19,791 nt of DNA from CAZNMF01 sp035547155 (GTDB taxonomy: Bacteria; Acidobacteriota; Vicinamibacteria; Vicinamibacterales; SCN-69-37): the NCBI GenBank assembly GCA_035547155.1, contig DASZVJ010000088.1:1-19791 (forward strand), written 5' to 3'. The notes under the pieces were generated by a model. The model saw only the letters and a program-made list of their open reading frames with translations. It was not told the DNA's origin and did no database searches. This document shows, one piece after another, positions 1 to 7,457 of this stretch; the stretch's first letter is position 1, and each line of letters begins with the position of its first letter. The position numbers were made by a program, and so were the translations under genes.

Positions 1-1
1 C

Positions 2-460
2 GGCGGCGACGTCTCACTCGCGTCGAGCGATCCGCGCGTCCCGCCGCGGATCACCTTTCGCTACTTCGAAGAAGGCACGGACGCCACCGGCGATGATCTC
101 CGCGCCGTCGTCTCGGGTGTGAAGCTCGTGCGTGCGCTCAGTGCCAAGCTGCGCGCCGACGGCCTGATCGCGAAAGAGGAGCTGCCGGGCGACGAGGTGC
201 AGACCGACGATCACATCGCCGCGTTCGTCCGGAATGCGGCGTGGGGCCATCACGCGTCGTGCACGTGCCGCATCGGCTCCGCCGACAGCGGGGGCGTCGT
301 CGACAGCCGCTTCCGTGTGCATGGCACGCAGGGCCTTCGCATCGTCGACGCGTCCGTCTTCCCGCGGACACCAGGGCTCTTCATCGTCAGCGCGATTTAC
401 ATGATCGGCGAGAAGGCCGCGGATGTGATCGCGGCGTCCGCCCGAGGAGAGGACACATGA
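2..460 (+). CDS. GMC family FAD-dependent oxidoreductase, C-terminal part (5' end outside window)
   Basis: This is the last ~152 codons of a glucose-methanol-choline type flavoprotein; the FAD-binding N-terminus lies before base 1. The frame is open from base 2 and ends in TGA at 458-460. The diagnostic C-terminal block is present: WGHHASCTCRIG, which carries the His-containing active-site segment, then GGVVDSRFRVHG, GLRIVDASVFPR and IGEKAADVI, which closes over the FAD. The usual SGNTN segment carrying the second catalytic Asn/His is replaced by TPGLFIVSAIYM, so that residue seems absent, as in some uncharacterised GMC subfamilies. Substrate cannot be told; alcohols, sugars or sterols are typical of the family. 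Its stop overlaps the start of the next gene (ATGA), which implies translational coupling. Family assignment is firm, substrate unknown. Confidence 0.9.
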   Translation, partial: GGDVSLASSDPRVPPRITFRYFEEGTDATGDDLRAVVSGVKLVRALSAKLRADGLIAKEELPGDEVQTDDHIAAFVRNAAWGHHASCTCRIGSADSGGVVDSRFRVHGTQGLRIVDASVFPRTPGLFIVSAIYMIGEKAADVIAASARGEDT

Positions 461-1188
461 CGAACCGGTTGATTTCGATCGGAGCCCTCGGCGTCGCGAC
501 GATGCTGGCTGGGGCGTGCGCGCTCTCGACGAGCATCCGTCAGAACTCGGACGCCATCGCCGCGAGCACCGCGTCCATCAAGGCCAACACCGACGCCATC
601 GGCGCGTCGACAAGCGGGACGTCGGCGCTCGTGCCCGCGTTGCAAGGCGTTCAGCAGTTGCAGGCGCCGCTGCAGCAGGTCGCGTCCCTCGACCCGACGC
701 TGCGCAGCGTCGCCGCGCTCAGCGAGCCGATGACGCGCTTGACGTCGCTGCAACAGCCGATGACCGCGCTGGCCGCGCTGCAGCAGCCCATGCTGTCGCT
801 GGCCGCGCTGAAGCCCAGCCTGGATGCGGCGTCGAGCCTGTCGGCGCCGCTGGATCGCGTCGCCGCGATGCGCAGCAGCCTCGAAGCGGTGTCGCAGCTC
901 CGCGGATCGCTCGATCAGGTCTCGGCGCTCGACGCGCGGCTGGCCGCGGTGGCGAACTTGCGATCGTCGATGGACGAGCTGGCGCGTCTGCGTGAGCCCC
1001 TGGAACGCGTGTCTGCGCTCAACGACACGCTGGCGGCCGCCGCGCCGGCGCTCTCGCTCTTCCGTCACCCGTTCCTGCTCGCGCTGCTCGCCGTCGCCGC
1101 GCTCGCGGCCTGGGGCGGCGTGACGTACCTCGCTGTCACCGCGGCGATCCGCCGCACGCGCGCGGAGGTCGCGGTCAGTCGTCCGTGA
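457..1188 (+). CDS. Putative lipoprotein with 14 decapeptide repeats and a C-terminal membrane segment
   Basis: The product is 243 residues of no family I recognise. The ATG at 457 overlaps the upstream GMC stop (ATGA), which fixes the start. Residues 1-21 form a hydrophobic signal ending in LAGAC, a weak lipobox with Cys21. Residues 27-50 show heptad spacing (Ile27, 34, 41, 48). From residue 58 to 197 a ten-residue pattern L-x-x-[PS]-[LM]-x-x-[VL]-[AS]-x runs in strict phase, with Leu or Met at 58, 68, 78 and so on to 188. Residues 205-230 form a transmembrane helix, followed by a short basic tail. Hydrophobic spacing of 4-3-3 suggests an over-wound coiled-coil rod. A membrane-anchored stalk or spacer in the envelope, coupled with the GMC enzyme, is inference. 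The 3' end overlaps the convergent DUF2235 gene by 14 bases. Confidence 0.8.
   Translation: MTNRLISIGALGVATMLAGACALSTSIRQNSDAIAASTASIKANTDAIGASTSGTSALVPALQGVQQLQAPLQQVASLDPTLRSVAALSEPMTRLTSLQQPMTALAALQQPMLSLAALKPSLDAASSLSAPLDRVAAMRSSLEAVSQLRGSLDQVSALDARLAAVANLRSSMDELARLREPLERVSALNDTLAAAAPALSLFRHPFLLALLAVAALAAWGGVTYLAVTAAIRRTRAEVAVSRP
628..1047 (+). repeat. 14 in-frame 30-bp tandem repeat units (decapeptide coding)
   Basis: Units of exactly 30 bases begin with a Leu (once Met) codon at 628, 658, 688 and so on, with no indel over 420 bases. The most similar neighbours are 748-777 and 778-807, which match at 24 of 30 bases. Other units have diverged at DNA level while keeping the amino-acid pattern, suggesting old duplication under selection on the protein. 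Confidence 0.85.
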
Positions 1189-2386
1189 AGGGATAGAGCG
1201 GCCGCAGATCGTGAAGCGCCTCGGTCACGAAGAAATCGTTGAGGACGTTGAACTGCCGCTTCTTGGCATTCGCGACGACCCGTGTCACGAGGTTCGCGGT
1301 CGACACACGCGCGCGCGCCAGATCGGCGTCGTTCGTGACGAGAGGAATCCGCGCTTCGATCAGGCCGAAGATGGCCTCCTCTGCGCCGCCGAGTGAATAG
1401 TCGAGCGCGGTGGCTTGCGCGATCGCCGTGGCCATCAGCACATTCGCCCGGTCGCGGAACACCTGTGGCAGCAGCTCGATGCCTTTGACGCTTACTTCGA
1501 CAATCCTCCCCTCATCCGTTTGCGTTTCGATCGGACAGGTGCCCGGCGGCGTGCGGAAACCGGTGCACGGCGCCACGGTGTAGTGACGACGATCGACGTC
1601 CGTGACGAGACGGATGTCGAGCGGCAAATCCGCGGCCGGCTTCGGCTTCGCTGACGGATCAGGCTGGAGTGCGTCGAGATCTTCCTGCGTAAACGGCAAC
1701 GTCGCGGCGATGGCCTTGCTCATCATCCAGTGCAGCGTCACGTCGTTGAGCCCGCGGTTGCCGTTGCCGCCGCCGACGTCCGAGTGCGCGCCGCGAAACC
1801 AGACCTCGGTCCCGCCCCATAGCCGCGTCGGCAGGAACGACGGACGCCGCTCGTCGAGCGCCAGGGCATGACACACGAATCTGATGTTCGCCTTCGGCAG
1901 CGTCAGATGGTGACCGATGTTGAGATCCGTGACGCCGAGATTCGCCAGCCCGAACGCGGCGACGATGTCCCACACGCCGAGAAACCGAATCGTCGGCTTG
2001 GGCTCGACGACGACCGTCGTGCCCGGCTTCCGGATGCCTCGATCGAGCACGATGTGACAGAAATCCAACGTCGTCGCCGCGCCGCGGCTGAACCCGACGA
2101 TGTCGATGTCGTGATCGTCGTTCTCGACCCAGCACTTGCAGAGGTGTGTGTAGGCCTCTTCGAGCCGCGACAGTTCTCCGAGCCCGAACGCGCCGCCCGC
2201 AATGCGGCCGAGCAGATCGAAGCGCGTGCCCACGCCTTCGACGTAGAAGTTGTCGATCTTGGGATTCGCCGCCTTCGTCCGTCGATCGTACGCCTCGAAG
2301 AAGCGGACGACGTTGGTATTGGCATAGGTCTTCTCGTCGTCGTCCTTGCGCGTGTTCCACGTGCCGTCGAATGCGTACAACGCCAT
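1175..2386 (-). CDS. DUF2235 alpha/beta hydrolase (T6SS Tle1-like phospholipase fold)
   Basis: The product has 403 residues. The DUF2235 hallmarks are in order: FDGTWN at 6-11, nucleophile elbow GFSRGA at 98-103 with Ser100, VWD with Asp140, HALALDE at 173-179, and W-F-x-G-A-HSDVGGG with His201. Ser100, Asp140 and His201 are the probable catalytic triad, as in Tle1 phospholipases. Family members are lipases/phospholipases or uncharacterised hydrolases; some are type VI secretion effectors, but no VgrG, PAAR or immunity gene is visible here. There is no signal peptide, so it is probably cytoplasmic. It lies 111 bases downstream of dcaP on the same strand, with a hairpin between, so it may be a separate unit. 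The 3' end overlaps the convergent decad-repeat gene by 14 bases. Fold call is strong; substrate unknown. Confidence 0.88.
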   Translation of the reverse strand: MALYAFDGTWNTRKDDDEKTYANTNVVRFFEAYDRRTKAANPKIDNFYVEGVGTRFDLLGRIAGGAFGLGELSRLEEAYTHLCKCWVENDDHDIDIVGFSRGAATTLDFCHIVLDRGIRKPGTTVVVEPKPTIRFLGVWDIVAAFGLANLGVTDLNIGHHLTLPKANIRFVCHALALDERRPSFLPTRLWGGTEVWFRGAHSDVGGGNGNRGLNDVTLHWMMSKAIAATLPFTQEDLDALQPDPSAKPKPAADLPLDIRLVTDVDRRHYTVAPCTGFRTPPGTCPIETQTDEGRIVEVSVKGIELLPQVFRDRANVLMATAIAQATALDYSLGGAEEAIFGLIEARIPLVTNDADLARARVSTANLVTRVVANAKKRQFNVLNDFFVTEALHDLRPLYPFTDD

Positions 2387-2431
2387 CGGGCCTCGCTTTC
2401 CGCCAGCGGATCAGTGACGTGTGGCATTGTA

Positions 2432-2450
2432 CGCCGTCGACGTGACGGCG
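2432..2450. other. Inverted repeat in the dcaP-DUF2235 gap
   Basis: CGCCGTC-GACGT-GACGGCG is a perfect 7-bp stem with a 5-base loop, 46 bases upstream of the DUF2235 start. It could be an operator or part of a terminator. No T-run follows on either strand. Confidence 0.35.
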
Positions 2451-2475
2451 GCGTCCCGCTTACAGGTTCGTATCG

Positions 2476-2495
2476 GCGGCGTCCTGCAACGCCGC
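2476..2495 (-). terminator. Possible terminator hairpin after dcaP
   Basis: Directly after the dcaP stop codon, on the minus strand, lies a perfect 7-bp GC-rich stem GCGGCGT/ACGCCGC around a 6-base loop. No U-tract follows, so it is not a canonical intrinsic terminator. It may end the aspartate operon weakly or only stabilise the 3' end. Confidence 0.35.
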
Positions 2496-2497
2496 AA

Positions 2498-3715
2498 TCA
2501 TGGCCTCCGGCTCGAGAAGCTGTACCGGAAGGAGCATTCGAGCCGCACGTCGCCAACGGCGAAACCGTCCGCGTTGTTCCGGCGATGCGCCCATTGCAGC
2601 TCGCCGCCGATGGTCACGTGGCTCGCAGGCGTCGCGAGCAGATTGACGAGCGCGTACTCGCCGGCTTTGTACGCATCGGCCGTTTGCCCGTTGCTGTTGC
2701 GAATGTCGACGCGCGAATAGCCCGCCGCCGAGCTCCACGTCCCACTCCACACGTGGTCGAGGAACACGACGATGCCTTGAATCGGCAAAGCCTCGCCGGC
2801 GATCGGGCGCGTCACATCAGACGGATCGCTACGAACCCCCACGTCCACTGGCGCGTCGTTGAAGTAGTTCTCGATGCCGTGTCCGTAGACGTATTGCAGG
2901 TGCAGCACGTCGCGTTTCGACGGCCGGACGCTGCCGCTGACGTTGATGCCCCATCCCGTGACGTGGCCGCTGAGATCGATCGGGCCACCGTGCGTGTCGT
3001 CGTAGCCGATGCGGCGGACGACGCCGGAGAGCTTCACGTAGCCGAATCGGTGCGTCGTTCGAAACTCGGCGGTGATGTCCGGCATCGGAAACCGCAGTCT
3101 GACGTCGTCGAGCTCGACGCGATCGGCGTAGATGCCGGCATCACCGCTCGCGCCGGGATTTTCGATCGCGACCGTCACACGTCGATCGCCGTCGATCGGC
3201 CGCCAGAACAGCTGGACGTTGCGGAAGTAGAGCATGCCGATCGGTCCCCAGTAGTCGAGGATGTTCGGAAACACGTCGCCATCCATGAACTGACTGTTGG
3301 TCTGCCCCGCCCCCACCTGCTTCCACTGGCCCCACGCATGGCGCAGCCGGATCGTCGTCTGCCCCGCGTCGGCGCCGACGCCGAACATGTCGAGCTCGAA
3401 CTGCGCCTTGACGCGACCGGAGTCGGCTGGCGCATCCGTCTGCACACCGAAGCGGCTCTGTCTCGCGCTGAGGTAGAAATGACCGTCTCGGCCGAACTGA
3501 TTGGCGAACGACGGCAGCTTCGACGCGCGATTGACATCGTACCAATCGGGATCGTTCTGCTTGAAGTCCGCGATCGCGTCAGCCTGCGCGAATCCGTAGA
3601 TCTCGAAAACCGGATCGTGCTCCGCTGTGCCCTTCTGACTGGCGTCCTGCGCCTGCGCGGTTCGAGCGGCACCGGCAAGAACACACATGAGGACGACGAT
3701 GCGCCCTGCGTTCAT
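2498..3715 (-). CDS. DcaP-type trimeric outer-membrane channel
   Basis: The product is 405 residues with a Sec signal peptide (hydrophobic 6-18, AQA before a predicted cleavage at 22/23). The mature start carries the DcaP signature: YGFAQADAI, then DPDWYDVNRASKLP, SARQSRFG, FELDMFGVGADAGQTTIRLRHAWG, and MDGDVFPNILDYWGP. The rest is alternating beta-strand, ending near an aromatic residue (SFRYSF) with a short basic tail. DcaP channels of Acinetobacter pass dicarboxylates and other small anions. The coiled-coil N-terminus of the Acinetobacter protein is not evident here. The start is set by the ATGA overlap with the HAD gene. A longer upstream reading of this frame runs through the HAD gene and is not real. 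Position at the end of the aspartate operon suggests aspartate or asparagine uptake, which is inference. Confidence 0.88.
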   Translation of the reverse strand: MNAGRIVVLMCVLAGAARTAQAQDASQKGTAEHDPVFEIYGFAQADAIADFKQNDPDWYDVNRASKLPSFANQFGRDGHFYLSARQSRFGVQTDAPADSGRVKAQFELDMFGVGADAGQTTIRLRHAWGQWKQVGAGQTNSQFMDGDVFPNILDYWGPIGMLYFRNVQLFWRPIDGDRRVTVAIENPGASGDAGIYADRVELDDVRLRFPMPDITAEFRTTHRFGYVKLSGVVRRIGYDDTHGGPIDLSGHVTGWGINVSGSVRPSKRDVLHLQYVYGHGIENYFNDAPVDVGVRSDPSDVTRPIAGEALPIQGIVVFLDHVWSGTWSSAAGYSRVDIRNSNGQTADAYKAGEYALVNLLATPASHVTIGGELQWAHRRNNADGFAVGDVRLECSFRYSFSSRRP

Positions 3716-4662
3716 CGGTGGTCTGCCTCTGCCGGCGCGCCGAACACCGTCATCCACGCATTCGCCATGCTGACGACGATCCACCCGCGTGTGCGCGCGG
3801 CGTCCAGCGCTTTTTCCGCACCTGACGTATATGCAAACTCGCGCGTCGCATCGTCGTGCAACAGCAGCAGACGAAGCGCCGGCGTCGCGCCGCCGCCGGC
3901 GAACTCCAACATCTGCAAATCGCCGTTCGAGTTGCCGAACGTGAGCAGCGGCCGACGGCCGATGCGGCTCCAGATTCGAACGGGCTTGACCGGCCCATCG
4001 TCGAACACGTCCGGCTTGGCGAGGTACGCAAGCGTTCCGCCGTGCTCGTCGGTGTAGCGAAGCGCGCTCGAGCTGCCGACGACGCGCTCCGACGGAATGC
4101 CGTAGAGCTCGGCTGTGACGACGCGCATGAAATCGCGATCGCCGCCGCTCGCGATGTAGTTGACGAAGCCGTGAGCCTCGAGATACCGCAGCAGCTCGAC
4201 CATCGGCGCGTAGACGCAGTCTCGCAGCCGCCGATGCAGCGCCGGATGTGCCGCCTGCCGCAGGAAGTCCTCGGCGGCTTTCTGATACGCATCGACGGTC
4301 ATCCCGCCAAACGCTTTGAGAATGGCCGCCATGAGATCGCGGACGCCGCTGTCGTCGCCCTGATAGTGCCTGGTCACGACGTCGCCGAGCCATGCGTAGT
4401 CGTGCCGATAGGCCGCCTGCCACGGCTGGTGCGTGCGCAACGACGGATCGGCCTCGGCCATGCCCGCCAGCCGCTGCAGGATGAAGCCGAGCTCGACGGG
4501 CATCGGCTTTTCACACCACAAGGTGCCGTCGTTGTCGAACACGGCCACACGCGCGGACGGCTCGACGAAGTCCGGCGAGCCTGGGGTCGTGACGCGCTCG
4601 ACGAACGTTCGAATGGCGGTGGCCGCGGGCCCATCTACCCACGAGGCGAGAGACGTCGTCAT
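3712..4662 (-). CDS. HAD superfamily phosphatase (phosphoserine-phosphatase-like)
   Basis: The product has 316 residues. All four HAD motifs are visible: motif I DNDGT with nucleophile Asp43 and acid Asp45, motif II Ser172 in IASGGDRDFM, motif III probably Lys226, and motif IV GNSNGD with Asp248. A helical cap lies between motifs I and II (about residues 52-160), as in subclass I enzymes. No signal peptide is visible, so it is probably cytoplasmic. The start at 4662 has GAGGA (4668-4672) five bases upstream, overlapping the aspT stop. The start sits 8 bases after aspT and the stop overlaps dcaP by 4 bases, placing it inside the aspartate operon. Its substrate is unknown; phosphoserine or a related phospho-metabolite is possible. 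It has no known part in aspartate-alanine exchange. Confidence 0.85.
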   Translation of the reverse strand: MTTSLASWVDGPAATAIRTFVERVTTPGSPDFVEPSARVAVFDNDGTLWCEKPMPVELGFILQRLAGMAEADPSLRTHQPWQAAYRHDYAWLGDVVTRHYQGDDSGVRDLMAAILKAFGGMTVDAYQKAAEDFLRQAAHPALHRRLRDCVYAPMVELLRYLEAHGFVNYIASGGDRDFMRVVTAELYGIPSERVVGSSSALRYTDEHGGTLAYLAKPDVFDDGPVKPVRIWSRIGRRPLLTFGNSNGDLQMLEFAGGGATPALRLLLLHDDATREFAYTSGAEKALDAARTRGWIVVSMANAWMTVFGAPAEADHR

Positions 4663-4670
4663 CGTTGTCC

Positions 4671-6389
4671 TCAGAGAAACAGTGCGAAGAAGTACGACGC
4701 GATCGACATGGTCACCGTCGTCATCGCGAGCGGGACCGGATAGCCGATCCCTGGCGTGGCCGATCGCGAGAGTTGCTGGGCGATGCGCAGCGACGCCGTG
4801 TTCTGCCGCGCGCCGGCGATTGCGCCCATCAAGAGCGACGGGTTGAGCTTCAGCGCATACCGTCCGATCCACCACGCCGCGAGCGCGGGCACGCCGCTGA
4901 CGATCACGCAGCTGCCCATGAGCGCCCAGACGGGACCGCTCTTCATGACGTCGTACACCGCTTGTCCGGAGTTGAGCGCGAGCACGGCGGTGAAGACGTT
5001 CAAGCCGAGCTCTTCCATCAAACGTCGCGCGCCTTCGGAGATCGGTCCGCCGAAGGCGGGATGCCGCGTCTTGACCCAGCCGAACAGGATGCCCGTGACG
5101 AGCACGGCCGCCGCACCGAACGCGATCGTCACGCCGAACAACGGAACAGGAATCGCCCCGAGCACCGCGCCAATCAGCAGACCGAGCGACAGCGTCAGCA
5201 CGTCGGAGCTGTGGTCGGCGCGGATCACCGGACCGACGCGCGTGGCGAGCGCCGCAAGCCGCGGCTCAGCGCCGGTCACGCGAATGACGTCGCCGCGCGC
5301 CAGGACCGTGCTGTCGTCGACGGGCAGCTCTTCGCCCGCGCGAAACACGGCATTCGGATAGAGACCAGGGCCGAGCGTCGCCATGAGCGCAGGAATCGAC
5401 AGCCCTTCGGCGTTCGTCTGGCTGACGACGACGTCGGCGGTGCGCATCGATGTCAACGCACGCGCGCGGGCATCCGGCAGCTCGGGCCCGAGCACGTCCC
5501 GTACGCGTACCTGGGCCGAAAGCGGCGCGCTGATGACGACCTCGTCGCCCAGTTGCAGCGCCGTATCGTCGGACGGCGCCACCCAGTCCGGGCCGCGCCG
5601 GATCAGCTCGATCGCGCCATGCGGCGCGCGGCGTTTGATCTCCGCGATCGTCTGCCCCGCCGCCGCCGTCGACGCGACGCGGTAGGCGCGCACTGCGACC
5701 GACACGTCGACGGCGTCCGCGGCTTCCTGCGTGCTCGGCAGCGGAGCGGCGTGCGATGCCTTCATCCCCGCCTCGAACGACTGCGCGCAGGCCGCTGCGT
5801 CGAATCCGGCCATCGACGGCAGCCATTTCATGAACAGCACGTATTGCACTTCGCTGATCGCGTAGCAGAGCGCAAACGCCGCAGCGAGCGTGCCGGTCGC
5901 CATCGCGGACGTATTGCCCGGCGACAATCGAAACGCGCCTGACTGCATGGCTGACGCAGCCGTGCCAAACGACGCGGACGAGTTGTTGGCGCCCGCGAGC
6001 AAACCGGCCGCAGCACCTTGCGGCAGGTGCGCGATCGCGCTGCAGAGATACGCCAGTGCCGGCGCCAGGACGGCGACGACGACGCCGACAACGATCAGGC
6101 TCCAACCTTCACGCCGGAGACCGGCGAAGAACTGCGGCCCGATCTTGACGCCCATCGCGAAGATGAAGAGGTTGAAGAAGATCGACTTCAGCACGTCCGA
6201 CGAAGCCAGCGAGACGCCGGTGACGTGATACGACGCGATGCTGGCCGCCAGCCCGGCGAGCAGGATGCAGACGACAGATCCCAGGGCGATGCCGGCGATC
6301 GATCGCTTGCCGAGCCACATCCCCAGCGCCGTGACGCCGAAGATCGCGATGAACGGCTCGCGCTGGAGCAGATGAAAGAGCGCGACCAT
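4671..6389 (-). CDS. aspT: AspT-family aspartate:alanine antiporter
   Basis: The product is 572 residues and inner-membrane. Layout matches the AspT/YidE/YbjL family: about five membrane helices in residues 10-190, a large cytoplasmic loop (about 195-390) with two RCK_C/TrkA_C-like modules (AGQTIAEI...GDEVVISAP and ...ARGDVIRVTGAEP), then about five helices in 395-572. Each membrane half carries the family's re-entrant Gly-Ala motif: LLAGANNSSASFGTA at 130-144 and MGAIAGARQNTASL at 521-534. In Tetragenococcus halophilus, AspT exchanges aspartate for alanine and creates charge movement that supports the proton motive force. Genomic support is strong because aspD lies two genes upstream in the same operon. 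It starts 4 bases after the asparaginase stop. Exchange of another amino acid or dicarboxylate is possible, but the aspD linkage favours aspartate. Confidence 0.9.
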   Translation of the reverse strand: MVALFHLLQREPFIAIFGVTALGMWLGKRSIAGIALGSVVCILLAGLAASIASYHVTGVSLASSDVLKSIFFNLFIFAMGVKIGPQFFAGLRREGWSLIVVGVVVAVLAPALAYLCSAIAHLPQGAAAGLLAGANNSSASFGTAASAMQSGAFRLSPGNTSAMATGTLAAAFALCYAISEVQYVLFMKWLPSMAGFDAAACAQSFEAGMKASHAAPLPSTQEAADAVDVSVAVRAYRVASTAAAGQTIAEIKRRAPHGAIELIRRGPDWVAPSDDTALQLGDEVVISAPLSAQVRVRDVLGPELPDARARALTSMRTADVVVSQTNAEGLSIPALMATLGPGLYPNAVFRAGEELPVDDSTVLARGDVIRVTGAEPRLAALATRVGPVIRADHSSDVLTLSLGLLIGAVLGAIPVPLFGVTIAFGAAAVLVTGILFGWVKTRHPAFGGPISEGARRLMEELGLNVFTAVLALNSGQAVYDVMKSGPVWALMGSCVIVSGVPALAAWWIGRYALKLNPSLLMGAIAGARQNTASLRIAQQLSRSATPGIGYPVPLAMTTVTMSIASYFFALFL

Positions 6390-6393
6390 GCCG

Positions 6394-7455
6394 TCAGTAC
6401 TCGTCGAAGATCTGCTGAACCTGCGACGGGTTGTGCGTGCTCAACAACGCGAGCTGCAGCAGCACACGCGCCTTCGGCGCATTGAGCTCGCCAGCCGCGA
6501 CGAACCCAAGCGCATCGTCGTTCACTTCGTTGTTGCGGAGGACGACCCCGCGCTCGAGCCGCGAGGCCCGAACGACGACGACGCCGTCCTTGATCGCTTG
6601 CGCGAGGCGGTCGAGCGCCGCCTTCGGCATGTTGCCGTCGCCGACGCCGGCCACGACGATGCCCTTCGCGCCGTGCGCGAGGGCCGCGTCAATCAGGTCC
6701 GTCGGCATGTTCGCGTGCGCGTAGAGGACGTCGACGCGCGGCAAGACGGTCGTCGCCGTCACCGTGAACGCCGAGTGCGTCGTGTGGCGCTTGTCGGACG
6801 GCGGAAACCACAGGATCTTGCCGGTGTGGACCAGCCCCGTCGGGCCGCGGTTCGGGCTGACGAACGTCTGCAGGCTCGTCGTGTTCGTCTTCGCGACGTC
6901 GCGCGCGGCATGGATCTCGTCGTTGAGGACGACCATCACGCCGCGGCCGGACGCGTGCGGATCGGCGGCCACGGCCACCGCGTCGTACAGATTCGCCGGA
7001 CCATCCGCGCTGATCGCCGTCGCAGGCCGCATCGATCCGACGAGGACGACGGGCTTGTCGCTCTTCACGACGAGATCGAGGAAGTACGCTGTCTCCTCCA
7101 TCGTGTCCGTGCCGTGCGTCACGACAATCCCCTGCGTGTCCGGCGCGGCGAGTACGGCGTTGATGCGGGTCGCCAGCGCGAGCCAGACCGCGTCGTTCAT
7201 GTCCTGACTGCCGATGTTGGCGATCTGCTCGCCTGTCAGGTCCGCAAGATCGCCCACATGCGGCACGGCCTTGATGAGGTCCTCGACCTTGAACGCGCCG
7301 GCCGTGTAGCCGTACTGATTGGCCTCTCCAGAGCCGGCAATCGTGCCGCCGGTCGCGAGAATGACGACGTGCGGCTTCTGCTGTGCCGCCGCGACCAGAG
7401 GCGCGAGCGGCAGAAGACACAGCGCGACGAGCGTGAGACGCACGGACCGACGCAT
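6394..7455 (-). CDS. ansB: Periplasmic type II L-asparaginase
   Basis: The product is 353 residues and hydrolyses L-asparagine to aspartate and ammonia. A Sec signal peptide spans about 1-24 (basic MRR, long hydrophobic stretch, VAAA). Motifs align with E. coli AnsB: ATGGTIAG with catalytic Thr38, Tyr50, GSQDMND with Ser83 and Gln84, HGTDTMEET with Thr116 and Asp117, and Lys189 in ARDVAKTNT. The start at 7455 is preferred because AAGGAG at 7462-7467 sits six bases upstream; an ATG at 7482 would lie before the ribosome site and lengthen the N-terminus. It follows aspD by 2 bases and precedes aspT by 4. Secretion means it would supply aspartate on the outside face of AspT. Glutaminase side activity is common in the family and cannot be judged here. 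Confidence 0.94.
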   Translation of the reverse strand: MRRSVRLTLVALCLLPLAPLVAAAQQKPHVVILATGGTIAGSGEANQYGYTAGAFKVEDLIKAVPHVGDLADLTGEQIANIGSQDMNDAVWLALATRINAVLAAPDTQGIVVTHGTDTMEETAYFLDLVVKSDKPVVLVGSMRPATAISADGPANLYDAVAVAADPHASGRGVMVVLNDEIHAARDVAKTNTTSLQTFVSPNRGPTGLVHTGKILWFPPSDKRHTTHSAFTVTATTVLPRVDVLYAHANMPTDLIDAALAHGAKGIVVAGVGDGNMPKAALDRLAQAIKDGVVVVRASRLERGVVLRNNEVNDDALGFVAAGELNAPKARVLLQLALLSTHNPSQVQQIFDEY

Positions 7456-7457
7456 GA

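Noticed and set aside
1868..4057. 729-codon open frame on the plus strand
   Set aside because: It lies antisense to DUF2235, dcaP and HAD genes that have clear family motifs. Its product is Arg/Asp/Val-rich with no recognisable domain, as expected from an antisense shadow in GC-rich DNA.
3716..4423. N-terminal extension of the dcaP frame to 641 residues
   Set aside because: It runs through the HAD gene in another frame, is Arg-rich and would bury the clear signal peptide starting at 3715.
4665..5942. 425-codon open frame antisense to aspT
   Set aside because: aspT has membrane helices and family motifs; the antisense product is charged low-complexity sequence without a domain.
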